From a virus, in IMG/VR virus record IMGVR_UViG_3300030102_006008, positions 1 to 34,707 of that record: a stretch of 34,707 bases of DNA; one strand, given 5' to 3'. A model generated the notes under the pieces. The model was not told the origin of the DNA, did not search any database, and saw only the letters and a list, made by a program, of their open reading frames with translations. The translations under genes were made by a program, and so were the position numbers. Positions 1 through 6,857 of the stretch are shown here, one piece after another. Each line of letters starts with the position of its first letter. The first letter of the stretch is position 1.

Positions 1-303
1 AGCAACTGCTGCCTGGATCTTGTGAGCATGAGATCTTGATGAATTGCGAATTTTAGAAACAGATGCCTTAGCGGTTGCAACATCTTTAAAACCGAGTCCA
101 TGGATAGTTCCTTTTGGATTTTCGTCAGTATAAAGATCGGAATGTTTTTTTGAATTAGCAGGTTGCCCCTTCTTTCTAGGAATACGAGGATTAGTTTCTT
201 CTTCAACCTTCTTTTTGCCTTGACAATGAGCTCTTTGCGAAAACCCCTTGGGGTTATCACAATCAATAGACTTCTTATACTTGTCAGACCATTTCTTTGG
301 CAT
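1..303 (-). CDS. Conserved phage protein, DUF5824-like (3' end outside window)
   Basis: The gene starts at ATG 303 and runs off the left edge after 101 codons with no stop, so only its N-terminus is visible. It begins MPKKWSDKYKKSID, followed by a Cys/His-containing stretch (NPKGFSQRAHCQGKKK), a basic linker with IPRKKGQP, and then a second block, HSDLYTDENPKGTIHGLGF, leading into a helical Lys/Ser/His-rich segment. This two-part arrangement resembles conserved small proteins of unknown function in marine T4-like phages; from memory the second block fits the DUF5824 type. The start lies 2 bases after the stop of the preceding gene, so the two are co-transcribed. In T4 the gene after 16 is 17 (large terminase); here at least two small genes lie between. 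The function is unknown. The high content of basic residues would fit nucleic-acid binding, but that is only a guess. Confidence 0.75.
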   Translation of the reverse strand, partial: MPKKWSDKYKKSIDCDNPKGFSQRAHCQGKKKVEEETNPRIPRKKGQPANSKKHSDLYTDENPKGTIHGLGFKDVATAKASVSKIRNSSRSHAHKIQAAVA

Positions 304-305
304 GG

Positions 306-548
306 TTATTTACTTTTTCGCTGTGCTTGACCTAAACCTGACCCGGATGGATCTCCACCTGGACCTTTGAATTTAAGTTTGGGTTTACGAATTGCTGAAG
401 ATCCGGCAGAACCAGCAACCATCCTAGAAAGACCACCTACTACTGCTTTGCCAACATTGCTCAAACCACTAGCAAGACCAATACCAGGACCCATTAGGTT
501 CTGATCAATCTCTTGGATATTATGTTGGAATTGTTTGTATGTTTTCAT
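306..548 (-). CDS. Small Gly/Ser-rich hypothetical protein
   Basis: This 80-aa protein starts at ATG 548, inside the stop of the small terminase gene (ATGA overlap). It has a short polar N-terminus (MKTYKQFQHNIQEIDQ), a Gly/Ala/Ser-rich middle (about residues 20-50, with VGKAVVGGLSRMVAGSAG) that could form a weakly amphipathic helix, and a basic, Gly/Pro-rich tail ending QAQRKSK. I do not recognise the family. Its place between gp16 and the genes expected next (17, 18) and its translational coupling suggest late expression with the packaging and head genes. The low-complexity composition would fit a small virion or head protein, but there is no direct evidence for that. Confidence 0.6.
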   Translation of the reverse strand: MKTYKQFQHNIQEIDQNLMGPGIGLASGLSNVGKAVVGGLSRMVAGSAGSSAIRKPKLKFKGPGGDPSGSGLGQAQRKSK

Positions 549-961
549 TCCTTTTTAAATCCATCCTTGAGCAGTTTTTGCAGTTCAGCAGTTGAACCAA
601 CAAACAGTGCATTATTTACAGTCGTTGGTGAAGATGACTTCTCCTCTTTATTTAGATCCTTCATCTTCTGCTGCAGATCAAGCAACTTATCGGATACATC
701 ACCAACGCTCTTGATAAGTTGACCAACAACCTCATATGATCTTGGTTGTTGACCTTCCTGTGCTAATTCAAGGATACCATTGATTGCTTCCTGTCCCTTC
801 TCAATCAAAGAATACAAATTACCACGAGTATACTCATAATCTTTAAGGTGGTCCTCTTGACCACTGATTTTTCTAAGTTCTTTCTTGGTCTCTTTTACAA
901 TTTCTCCTGCCTGAACCTCAATGTCCAAGGTATCGTTTATGCTGTCAAATTGGTCACTCAT
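545..961 (-). CDS. 16: Small terminase subunit, T4 gp16-like
   Basis: This 138-aa protein is the DNA-recognition and regulatory partner of the large terminase in headful packaging. It follows the T4 gp16 plan as I recall it: an acidic N-terminal helix, then KDYEYTRGNLYSLIEKGQEAI (about residues 40-60), matching the DDYGVVRRNMHF region of T4. A long helical section follows (EVVGQLIKSVGDVSDKLLDLQ, then QKMKDLNKE), and near the C-terminus NNALFVGSTAELQKLL corresponds to T4's NATVFMGSPTELMDEI. T4 gp16 is about 164 aa, so this is slightly short. The start codon overlaps the stop of gp15 (ATGA). Gene order 13-14-15-16 is the T4 order. The large subunit (gp17) would lie beyond the left edge. Confidence 0.88.
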   Translation of the reverse strand: MSDQFDSINDTLDIEVQAGEIVKETKKELRKISGQEDHLKDYEYTRGNLYSLIEKGQEAINGILELAQEGQQPRSYEVVGQLIKSVGDVSDKLLDLQQKMKDLNKEEKSSSPTTVNNALFVGSTAELQKLLKDGFKKE

Positions 962-2010
962 ACATCTGTACCCTTAGTTGGACTATAAGATTTGAAATCA
1001 CTAAAGTCAAATCGTTCTTCACTGAATCCGAAGTCATCACCAGGTTCTACCAGATCATCATCTGCCTTAGTGACTGCATCAATGGATACTCCTTTAATGT
1101 GACTATCTGCTTGAGTTCCATCAACTCCTCTATACACTAAGAGTGTTTCATTACTGATTTCTCTAATCTGTATGAGTTCCTTGCCAATGTAGATATAACC
1201 ATCAACAAAGAGACTTGTTGCATTGGAGACCAGGAACTTGGTCTGTTCTGCGTTAATATCCTCAGCAAGAGTAGTTACATTATCATCATTGTAATCCTTG
1301 AGTGCTCTGGGTTCAGCAACATACCTGAGTTCCCTCTTTGCAGTTTTGGTATTTGTAGTTGTATGATAATCGACCTGAACCTTTCTGATAAGTCCTTCAC
1401 TATTATCAGCAATTGCACCAAACAGATATGTCTTTGCTGTAAACTGTAAGTCGTGAACAATAACTCTCTTCTCTTCATACCCAGAAGTATAGTTATCTTG
1501 GAAATTGATATTTTCTAGAACCAGTGGTACGTCTCTCTTCTCACCAATTGCATCTACTAAGTCAACTGTTACATTGAATGCTGGTTGGAATATAGGAAGA
1601 ATCTGTTCAATGATCTGCATTGCATCTTCATTATATTGAGTCATGATTGACAATCTAAAACCTAGATTGTATGGAACAGGCATGAAGACTTTTCTTGCTG
1701 TCTTAGTTCCGTCTTTAGTAAATGCTTTAAAGGTTTGCATCGTAGAAACCTTTCTAGTAGCATCATATTGAATACCAGTCAGTTCAAATCCTAATCTGGG
1801 AAGAGTTATCGATACTCTTCTTCTTGGGTCAGGTTTCTGTTCTAATCTTGCAATAAACTTCTCAGAAGGACCATATGCAATCGGAACCTTTACAGTAGAA
1901 AACTCTGATCCGTCCTGCTTCGTATGCCGGAGTTCAATGCTGTTGAAAAGAGTACCGAAAGATATGATAGTCTTTCGTATAATCTCATGATAATAATACT
2001 GTCCTAACAT
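958..2010 (-). CDS. 15: Tail completion / proximal sheath stabiliser, T4 gp15-like, with extra C-terminal module
   Basis: This 350-aa protein caps the tail tube and sheath before the tail joins the head. The N-terminus (MLGQYYYHEIIRKTIISFGTL, then VPIAYGPSEKFIARLEQKPD and ITLPRLGFELTGIQYD) is the gp15 signature, and the core runs to about residue 235. T4 gp15 is about 272 aa; the extra length is a C-terminal segment (about residues 245-320). Within it IYIGKELIQIREI followed by LLVYRGVDGTQADSH is a beta-rich module that also occurs in the giant gp7-like and DUF4815 proteins here. An acidic, Phe/Asp-rich tail (DDFGFSEERFDFSDF) follows. The gene starts at ATG 2010, with a late-promoter-like CTAAATA 25 bases upstream, and its stop overlaps gp16. 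Confidence 0.88.
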   Translation of the reverse strand: MLGQYYYHEIIRKTIISFGTLFNSIELRHTKQDGSEFSTVKVPIAYGPSEKFIARLEQKPDPRRRVSITLPRLGFELTGIQYDATRKVSTMQTFKAFTKDGTKTARKVFMPVPYNLGFRLSIMTQYNEDAMQIIEQILPIFQPAFNVTVDLVDAIGEKRDVPLVLENINFQDNYTSGYEEKRVIVHDLQFTAKTYLFGAIADNSEGLIRKVQVDYHTTTNTKTAKRELRYVAEPRALKDYNDDNVTTLAEDINAEQTKFLVSNATSLFVDGYIYIGKELIQIREISNETLLVYRGVDGTQADSHIKGVSIDAVTKADDDLVEPGDDFGFSEERFDFSDFKSYSPTKGTDV

Positions 2011-2035
2011 GACACCATGGTTTGCCTATACTAAC

Positions 2036-2042
2036 TATTTAG
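2036..2042 (-). promoter_or_regulatory. Putative late promoter -10 (CTAAATA) for gp15
   Basis: Read on the minus strand, CTAAATAG sits 25 bases before the gp15 ATG. It resembles the T4-type late -10 element (TATAAATA) and its cyanophage variant CTAAATA. The TAA is also the stop codon of gp14. Transcription would start about 20 bases before the ATG. Motif match only. Confidence 0.5.
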
Positions 2043-3460
2043 ATCTCTCCAAATGGGTTCCTTTCGGTAAAGTCAAGAATGGTATCTGCTTCTGACTCTA
2101 TTTCAATATTATCTGCAAATTCATCAAACTCATCCTGATCAGAAATTGCTTCAATTCTTCTAGCAGCATCAGATCCAAGTTGAGTAGTTCCAATACCTAC
2201 AATGATTTCTCCAAGTGCAAAATTACTAGAAGCATTTGTAATTTCTAATACATTAATGTCAGAATCCCACTTGTGAACATACGCTGTGGTGCCCGTAGAG
2301 ACGCCTCTGACAAGTTCTCCAGGCAAATAGTTAGAGGAGTTGATTCCGGTCGCAGGGACCTGTATGGTGACGTTTGGTGCCAATGTGTATCCTGCACCAG
2401 CATTAGTGTATCGGATAGAACTAACTCTTTCATCAGCATCAACAATAACTACAGCAGAAGCATTAGTTCCACCTGAAGGTGCTGTTGTAATTGCAACTGT
2501 TGGTGTGACGCCATATCCAACACCAGCAAATGTAATGTTTGGAAGTCCAAGAGCACCTTCGCTTAGGATTGCAGTTGCAATACCACCAGTGCCATCATTG
2601 TTCTGAGGACGGATTGTAATTGTTGGTGGTAATGTATATCCAAGTCCTGGATTGGTAATTTGAATACTATCAATTGACTGACCCACTTGACCAGTTCTCT
2701 GAGTCATGAGTGCAACAGCAGTAGCATTGATGCCACCACCAGGTGCAGTCTGAATACCAATAATTGGTGGAACTGTATATCCTGTTCCATCATTGATAAG
2801 GTCAATGCTGCTTACAGCAAGATCGCTTGGACCACCACCAAGGTCTTTCGCAAGTTGAATAGTTGCTGTTGCTTGCTGTGCATCAAGACCAACCATTGTA
2901 ATTTTGGTGGTGAAGATAAAGTCGGATACTGCCTGATCGACTTCTTCGATTCCAGTAATGACCTGTTCATCGAGTGCAGCATCGAAGACTTCACAACTCA
3001 ACTGATAGACGAATAACTTATTCAGTTGATAGAATGGTTTCTTCGCTTCTACGTATTTGATCTCGAAGATAGTATTATCGAGAGGCAGATAAATCAAGTC
3101 ACCTTCTGCTGGTCTCGATGATACTATGACATCTTCTCCTTGTAAAAATGGGGAAGTAAAGTCCTCATATCTTTCCTTTGAGATTATCAGAGTAATCTGA
3201 TCTGTTGACTGAACACCAAACTTAGATAGAATATCTCCACTACCTGCAAACCCTTCATAGTTTGCTAGATACGCTTCCATTCTGAACGAGTCATCAAATT
3301 CAGTAGCAATTGTTTCATTCAGAATTGCATCTTGACTTACCAATTTCCTTGGAAGGTAAATGATATCTTGTCCGTATATTTTTAACTGTTCGTTAATGAG
3401 ATCCTGAACGAGTCTCTGCTCTCCTTGGGATCCTTGTAAAAAATAAGAATTTAATGGCAT
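2039..3460 (-). CDS. 14: Neck protein, T4 gp14-like, with large repeat insertion
   Basis: This 473-aa neck (head-completion) protein works with gp13 to close the portal and connect head to tail. The first 165 residues match gp14: INEQLKIYGQDIIYLPRKLVS, FRMEAYLANYEGFAGSGD, LSKFGVQSTDQITLIIS, EGDLIYLPLDNTIFEIKYVE and PFYQLNKLFVYQ. The C-terminus ends RNPFGEI, like T4's SNPFDNDF. T4 gp14 is about 256 aa. The roughly 200 extra residues (about 205-410) contain four tandem copies of a short beta unit with the core N-x-G-x-G-Y-T-x-x-P (near residues 225, 275, 315 and 355), plus a Val/Thr-rich segment. The same unit occurs in gp8, DUF4815 and gp7-like proteins here. The start at ATG 3460 lies 6 bases after the gp13 stop. 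Confidence 0.87.
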   Translation of the reverse strand: MPLNSYFLQGSQGEQRLVQDLINEQLKIYGQDIIYLPRKLVSQDAILNETIATEFDDSFRMEAYLANYEGFAGSGDILSKFGVQSTDQITLIISKERYEDFTSPFLQGEDVIVSSRPAEGDLIYLPLDNTIFEIKYVEAKKPFYQLNKLFVYQLSCEVFDAALDEQVITGIEEVDQAVSDFIFTTKITMVGLDAQQATATIQLAKDLGGGPSDLAVSSIDLINDGTGYTVPPIIGIQTAPGGGINATAVALMTQRTGQVGQSIDSIQITNPGLGYTLPPTITIRPQNNDGTGGIATAILSEGALGLPNITFAGVGYGVTPTVAITTAPSGGTNASAVVIVDADERVSSIRYTNAGAGYTLAPNVTIQVPATGINSSNYLPGELVRGVSTGTTAYVHKWDSDINVLEITNASSNFALGEIIVGIGTTQLGSDAARRIEAISDQDEFDEFADNIEIESEADTILDFTERNPFGEI

Positions 3461-3466
3461 GATATA

Positions 3467-4288
3467 TCAACCTATCAAATCGAAAGGTGGTTCTTGATAA
3501 GTGTCTTTAAGTTCTTGTTCTAGAACTTCTAACTCTGCCACGGCATCATCATAGAGTTGCCTTCCATTCAGTTGAACACCACCGGGAAGTGCCACTCCTT
3601 GGAACTTAATCAAGTTCTGACCCCACTGCCTCTTGATCAGTGAAGTAGTGTATTTCTTTAACCACCAATCGTTATAAACTAATGTAGAATCTGCTGGGTC
3701 AATCAACCGGTAACAGTCTAATACAAGGTAGTTGTCTTCATTAAATTCACGCCAATCAATATCTACGTATAATCTACCATTCTTTCTATTGAATCTTAAC
3801 TGTGTATCTGGAGTGATAATTCTACTCAAATCCTCAAGATATGTCTTGGTCATTGAGTAATTTAAAAGATCAAGTGCTCCATAGTAGTAAACATCATTCA
3901 GGAACAGTTGATATTTGATATTGAACAGACCACTAGATATGGTGCTGTTATCCATTTTGAATACTTTATTGATCCCGATAACATGCTCTGGGAGTTGAAT
4001 AAAGTTCTGGTTTTCTTCCCAACCCACTGTTGTAACACCAATACCAGAAGAATTAGTTACTGTGGTTGTTGTAATACCAGACCTTATTACTGCTTTATCT
4101 GCTCCACTGACTTTATGCTTCAGGAACATCCTTTGATAACCATCAAAGTGGTAATCCTGCCAATGTTGAATTGCATCATCAACCAGGTCTTCAATCTGAT
4201 CATCATCTACGTTAATTTCTAAAACAGGAAATCCAAGTCTCCTAAGACAATAATCGATCAATTCTTGTCTGGTCGATGGTTTGCTCAT
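3467..4288 (-). CDS. 13: Neck protein, T4 gp13-like
   Basis: This 273-aa head-completion/neck protein assembles with gp14 beneath the portal after packaging. Recognisable parts are the N-terminal helix and strand ELIDYCLRRLGFPVLEINVDDDQIEDLVDDAI with HWQDYHFDGYQ (about residues 8-50; T4 has [23 protein letters not shown] and YGEYHFDGI), and the C-terminal block LIKRQWGQNLIKFQGVALPGGVQLNGRQLYDDA (T4: [20 protein letters not shown]), ending EPPFDLIG like T4's DPPFGILVG. T4 gp13 is about 309 aa, so unlike its neighbours this protein is not enlarged. The start ATG overlaps the stop of the small upstream gene (ATGA), showing translational coupling. Confidence 0.9.
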   Translation of the reverse strand: MSKPSTRQELIDYCLRRLGFPVLEINVDDDQIEDLVDDAIQHWQDYHFDGYQRMFLKHKVSGADKAVIRSGITTTTVTNSSGIGVTTVGWEENQNFIQLPEHVIGINKVFKMDNSTISSGLFNIKYQLFLNDVYYYGALDLLNYSMTKTYLEDLSRIITPDTQLRFNRKNGRLYVDIDWREFNEDNYLVLDCYRLIDPADSTLVYNDWWLKKYTTSLIKRQWGQNLIKFQGVALPGGVQLNGRQLYDDAVAELEVLEQELKDTYQEPPFDLIG

Positions 4289-4452
4289 TCTTCGATACCT
4301 GCTTCCTGATATTTAACTTTGTTTTGCAATTCAACGTAGTCTTTTGTCAAAGACTCCAGTTTTGCTTCTAAAAGAATATTTTGATTCATTAATGTAGCAA
4401 TTTTAGAATGATAATTCTTAATCAAGATATTCACGTCAACGTCACTATTCAT
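4285..4452 (-). CDS. Small coiled-coil hypothetical protein
   Basis: This 55-aa protein begins MNSDVDVNILIKNYHSKI and continues as one long predicted helix with heptad-like hydrophobics (IATLMNQNILLEAKLESL, then TKDYVELQNKVKYQEAG), so it is probably a coiled-coil oligomer. I chose ATG 4452 because it lies 4 bases after the stop of the fibre-like gene and has GGAGG about 14 bases upstream. Upstream in-frame ATGs at 4473 and 4506 would overlap that gene by up to 50 bases and have no ribosome-binding site. Its stop overlaps the gp13 start. In T4 the gene just before 13 is wac (the coiled-coil fibritin of the whiskers). This is far smaller, and I see no foldon-type sequence, so equivalence is not claimed. 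Confidence 0.65.
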   Translation of the reverse strand: MNSDVDVNILIKNYHSKIATLMNQNILLEAKLESLTKDYVELQNKVKYQEAGIEE

Positions 4453-4456
4453 AATT

Positions 4457-6019
4457 CTAGAAGGTTCCTCCATCGAGAGTGTTTGTCCAAGTTGGTTTGT
4501 TTTCATATACGACAGTTACCGTATTTGGTGCGACTGAAATACTAGCACCATTTACAACCAGATCATTTGACGTATCGAATGTTCCTTGAACACCGATCAA
4601 AGTAAGAGTGGTTCCACCAGTGATCGTTGCCTTACACACACCAAACGCTGTGCTGTTATTCTGTTGAGTAACCAGAGCATCCTGGGCAATCGTCTGTCCA
4701 GATGGTAAAGCAATTGTAATTTCAGTTAGAGCAGTCAGAACTTGCGTAGAAGTTCTTGAATTTACAGCATCTGTTGGGGCATTGGTTGATCTTTGCAGAC
4801 CATCACTGTCGAAGTAGACAGCACCACCAGTATTAAAGTTACCAGACTGATAGTAGATACCTTTAACATCTAAGAAACCTTTGGTTCCAGATACAACATT
4901 ATTATTAATGGTAGCATCAGGAATATAAGTCCACTTTCTGCTTGCATCTCCATGAGTTCCATGGTTATCTTTAGATGATACATTATTTGAGAGAGCGTTA
5001 TCATCAAATCCAAAGAAACCAACCTTGTTATTACCAACTCCACTACTTACATTGTAACTGAATGAAATACCACGGTCTGTATTGGTATCAAATCCATGAG
5101 TAACAGTTACTTGTGATGTAGTAGTAACACCAACTGCTGTACCTGTAAATGTTACAACCTTGGTTGCAGTATTATATGCGGTAACCGTAGCGATACCAGA
5201 AGCATCAATACCCGATACTGCTAGTTGGTCTCCAGTGTTGATGCCAGCAACTGAATCAAGCAGAACAGTAGATACACCAGATGCGACAGTTCCCATGACT
5301 GTCTTGATACTGGTTACATCACCAATACCAAAAATAGCATCATTAACTGTAACTTGATTTGAGTTAACAGTAGTTGTCGTACCATCAACTTGTAGGTCAC
5401 CTTTAATAATAACCGTACCTTCATTGCTCAGACCATCAGGATATGGGTCAATGAACAGTTGGTTACCACTACCAGATTTGGTGGAAATGGTGTTAGATGA
5501 AATGCCAACACTACCAAATACCTGAGGAGAGTTCCACTGCCATCCGTGACCAGTGACTACGATTTGATTATCGCCATCCTCATCATATTCAATACTAACA
5601 TCCTTACTTGTACCAAAAGTAAGTTTGGTATCATCAGGAATGACAATCTCACCAGATCCATTAGGATCAAGGATGATGTCTCCATCGGTATCAGTAGAAG
5701 ATAATGTATTTGTATCTAATCTTAAATTATCTACGTTCCACTGATCGACCCTTCCAGTCTGGTCAACAATAGCAACAAATCCATTTGCTGCAGTTGTGGG
5801 GTTTGCTTGACCTGCTACCAGACCAGGAGCAATACTTAATAAGTCGGTGTAGTATCTACCACCAACTACCTGAGCATTCTGTGCGTTATCACCAGCGAAT
5901 AGTCTCCCACCTTTATTACCGTGGGTTCCTACACCAACTGTAAGACCTAATTCACCAAAGTTGAGACTCCCTGGAGCGCCAGTGCCCGTAGATCTTTTTA
6001 CTCTAATTATACTTGCCAT
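4457..6019 (-). CDS. Tail-fibre-like virion structural protein
   Basis: This 520-aa protein has an N-terminus of a type common in phage fibre and appendage proteins: MASIIRVKRSTGTGAPGSLNFGELGLT, followed by GRLFAGDNAQN and VVGGRYYTDLL. Next come an Asp/Gly-rich beta segment (DTDGDIILDPNGSGEIVIPDD), an IEYDEDGDNQI stretch, and IIKGDLQVDGTTTTVNS (about residue 210), typical of repetitive fibre proteins. The middle (about 230-300) is a Val/Thr/Gly-rich beta module (GINTGDQLAVSGID). The C-terminus ends NTLDGGTF, a motif echoed by the next gene (INGGNF). It sits where T4 encodes genes 9-12 (fibre-attachment and short-fibre proteins), so a role in the baseplate-proximal adhesion apparatus is inferred. 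No enzyme motif or chaperone domain is seen. Confidence 0.72.
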   Translation of the reverse strand: MASIIRVKRSTGTGAPGSLNFGELGLTVGVGTHGNKGGRLFAGDNAQNAQVVGGRYYTDLLSIAPGLVAGQANPTTAANGFVAIVDQTGRVDQWNVDNLRLDTNTLSSTDTDGDIILDPNGSGEIVIPDDTKLTFGTSKDVSIEYDEDGDNQIVVTGHGWQWNSPQVFGSVGISSNTISTKSGSGNQLFIDPYPDGLSNEGTVIIKGDLQVDGTTTTVNSNQVTVNDAIFGIGDVTSIKTVMGTVASGVSTVLLDSVAGINTGDQLAVSGIDASGIATVTAYNTATKVVTFTGTAVGVTTTSQVTVTHGFDTNTDRGISFSYNVSSGVGNNKVGFFGFDDNALSNNVSSKDNHGTHGDASRKWTYIPDATINNNVVSGTKGFLDVKGIYYQSGNFNTGGAVYFDSDGLQRSTNAPTDAVNSRTSTQVLTALTEITIALPSGQTIAQDALVTQQNNSTAFGVCKATITGGTTLTLIGVQGTFDTSNDLVVNGASISVAPNTVTVVYENKPTWTNTLDGGTF

Positions 6020-6022
6020 GGC

Positions 6023-6247
6023 TTAGAAATTTCCTCCATTGATATCCAAATTTTGGGTTGATCCAGGCGTTAATTCTAAAGTTGCTTCAAATTTGTTAGT
6101 TGTCCCGTTATAGACCAGAACTGCACCGTCCTGAACTCCCGAGATGTCAACATCAGATAGTCCACCTAAAGTTCCACCGCCTCCAGCAAAGGAGGATAAA
6201 ACCTTAATAGCATTTTGTGATCCAACTCTGACTTTAATATCTGCCAT
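6023..6247 (-). CDS. Small virion structural protein
   Basis: This 74-aa protein starts MADIKVRVGSQNAIKVLSS, followed by a Gly run (AGGGGTLGG), LSDVDISGVQDGAVLVYNG, and a fibre-like NKFEATLELTPGS. It ends DINGGNF, resembling the C-terminus of the neighbouring fibre-like protein. LSDVD followed by LVYN-x-x-T-x-K-F-E is a pattern often seen in phage fibre shafts. The start at ATG 6247 lies 5 bases after the preceding stop, and its own stop is 3 bases before the fibre-like gene, so the three structural genes form one unit. It is probably a small appendage or baseplate component, inferred from context. Confidence 0.65.
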   Translation of the reverse strand: MADIKVRVGSQNAIKVLSSFAGGGGTLGGLSDVDISGVQDGAVLVYNGTTNKFEATLELTPGSTQNLDINGGNF

Positions 6248-6252
6248 ATGTT

Positions 6253-6594
6253 TTAACCTGTGGTAACTCCAGCGGTAACGATAGCACTACCTTCTACAAC
6301 CCTGGTTTTGAGTGAAGAAGCATCAGTTAATAGAACATCATATACATATCTACCAGGTTTCAGTCCAGAGGTGATCGAGGACCCTAAAGAGATCTTTAAT
6401 TGTCCTTCTGTTGCGTTTGGAAAGGATACAACAAAGTTGGCAGCAGTTGTCAGTGACGCTGCTGATTTTTTCAATTTTGCTGCACCAGTAAATCCTGTTA
6501 AATCAAGTGGAGCATTTGCGTTGTTTTCAAGGTTGAACGATTGGTCGAAATTTGCACCAACGTCAACTACAATGTTGCTTACATATGCTGCCAT
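6253..6594 (-). CDS. Small beta-sandwich virion structural protein
   Basis: This 113-aa, mainly beta protein reads AAYVSNIVVDVGANFDQSFNLE, then APLDLTGFTGAAKLKKS, then GQLKISLGSSITSGLKPGRYVYDVLLT and VVEGSAIVTAGV. The order (an opening strand with a D-x-G-x-x-F start, the DLTGFT turn, and a closing G-R-Y-x-Y-D-V strand) resembles the N-terminal domain of phage baseplate/upper-fibre proteins, for example BppU-type N-terminal domains; this is pattern resemblance only. A strong late-promoter motif (TATAAATA) lies 29 bases upstream of ATG 6594, so this gene probably leads a late unit with the two genes downstream. Confidence 0.65.
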   Translation of the reverse strand: MAAYVSNIVVDVGANFDQSFNLENNANAPLDLTGFTGAAKLKKSAASLTTAANFVVSFPNATEGQLKISLGSSITSGLKPGRYVYDVLLTDASSLKTRVVEGSAIVTAGVTTG

Positions 6595-6623
6595 TATTAC
6601 AGTCAGTTAGATCTATCTACTGG

Positions 6624-6631
6624 TATTTATA
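6624..6631 (-). promoter_or_regulatory. Putative T4-type late promoter (TATAAATA)
   Basis: The minus strand reads TATAAATA, identical to the T4 late consensus -10, 29 bases upstream of the structural gene starting at 6594. The embedded TAA is the stop codon of the coiled-coil gene upstream. No -35 is expected for late promoters. This is the best-matching late element in the window together with those at 15773 and 33678. Confidence 0.6.
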
Positions 6632-6857
6632 AATCATTTTTCGCTATGGATAACAGTAGAGACTTTATTTCCTGAATATCGGACTTCATATCCTTCACTT
6701 CATCTTTCAGTTTATCCATTTCCTGCTTTTCCTTAAGTTTCCTTTTGGAAAGTTCCATGAATTTATCGTATTCTTTTTTATTAGAATTAACGATAGCACC
6801 ATTCGACATATCCCTATAAAGGGATGTGTCGGAATCAACTTTTAAACGCTCGGTCAT
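6627..6857 (-). CDS. Small coiled-coil protein
   Basis: This 76-aa protein starts at ATG 6857, overlapping the stop of the DUF4815 gene (ATGA). The N-terminus, MTERLKVDSDTSLYRDMSNGAI, is followed by NSNKKEYDKFMELSKRKL and a highly charged helix (KEKQEMDKLKDEVKDMKSDI, then QEIKSLLLSIAK) with clear coiled-coil periodicity. Short proteins with this R-D-x-x-N/S-x-A-I-x-N plus C-terminal E-I-K-x-L-L pattern recur next to baseplate genes of marine T4-like phages as I remember them, but no function is assigned. Translational coupling to the DUF4815 protein suggests a partner, trimerisation or assembly role. Confidence 0.68.
   Translation of the reverse strand: MTERLKVDSDTSLYRDMSNGAIVNSNKKEYDKFMELSKRKLKEKQEMDKLKDEVKDMKSDIQEIKSLLLSIAKNDL

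Noticed and set aside
307-313. GTAAATA late-promoter-like motif before the gene at 303
   Set aside because: It ends only about 4 bases before the ATG, so transcription would begin at or after the start codon; likely a chance match.
4453-4506. Longer start (ATG 4506) for the small coiled-coil gene before gp13
   Set aside because: It would overlap the fibre-like gene by 50 bases with no ribosome-binding site, whereas ATG 4452 follows the stop directly and has GGAGG upstream.
6260-6610. 116-codon open frame on the plus strand
   Set aside because: It lies opposite a good structural gene, has no ribosome-binding site or recognisable product, and every supported neighbour is on the minus strand. 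The same applies to the other plus-strand frames across the window.
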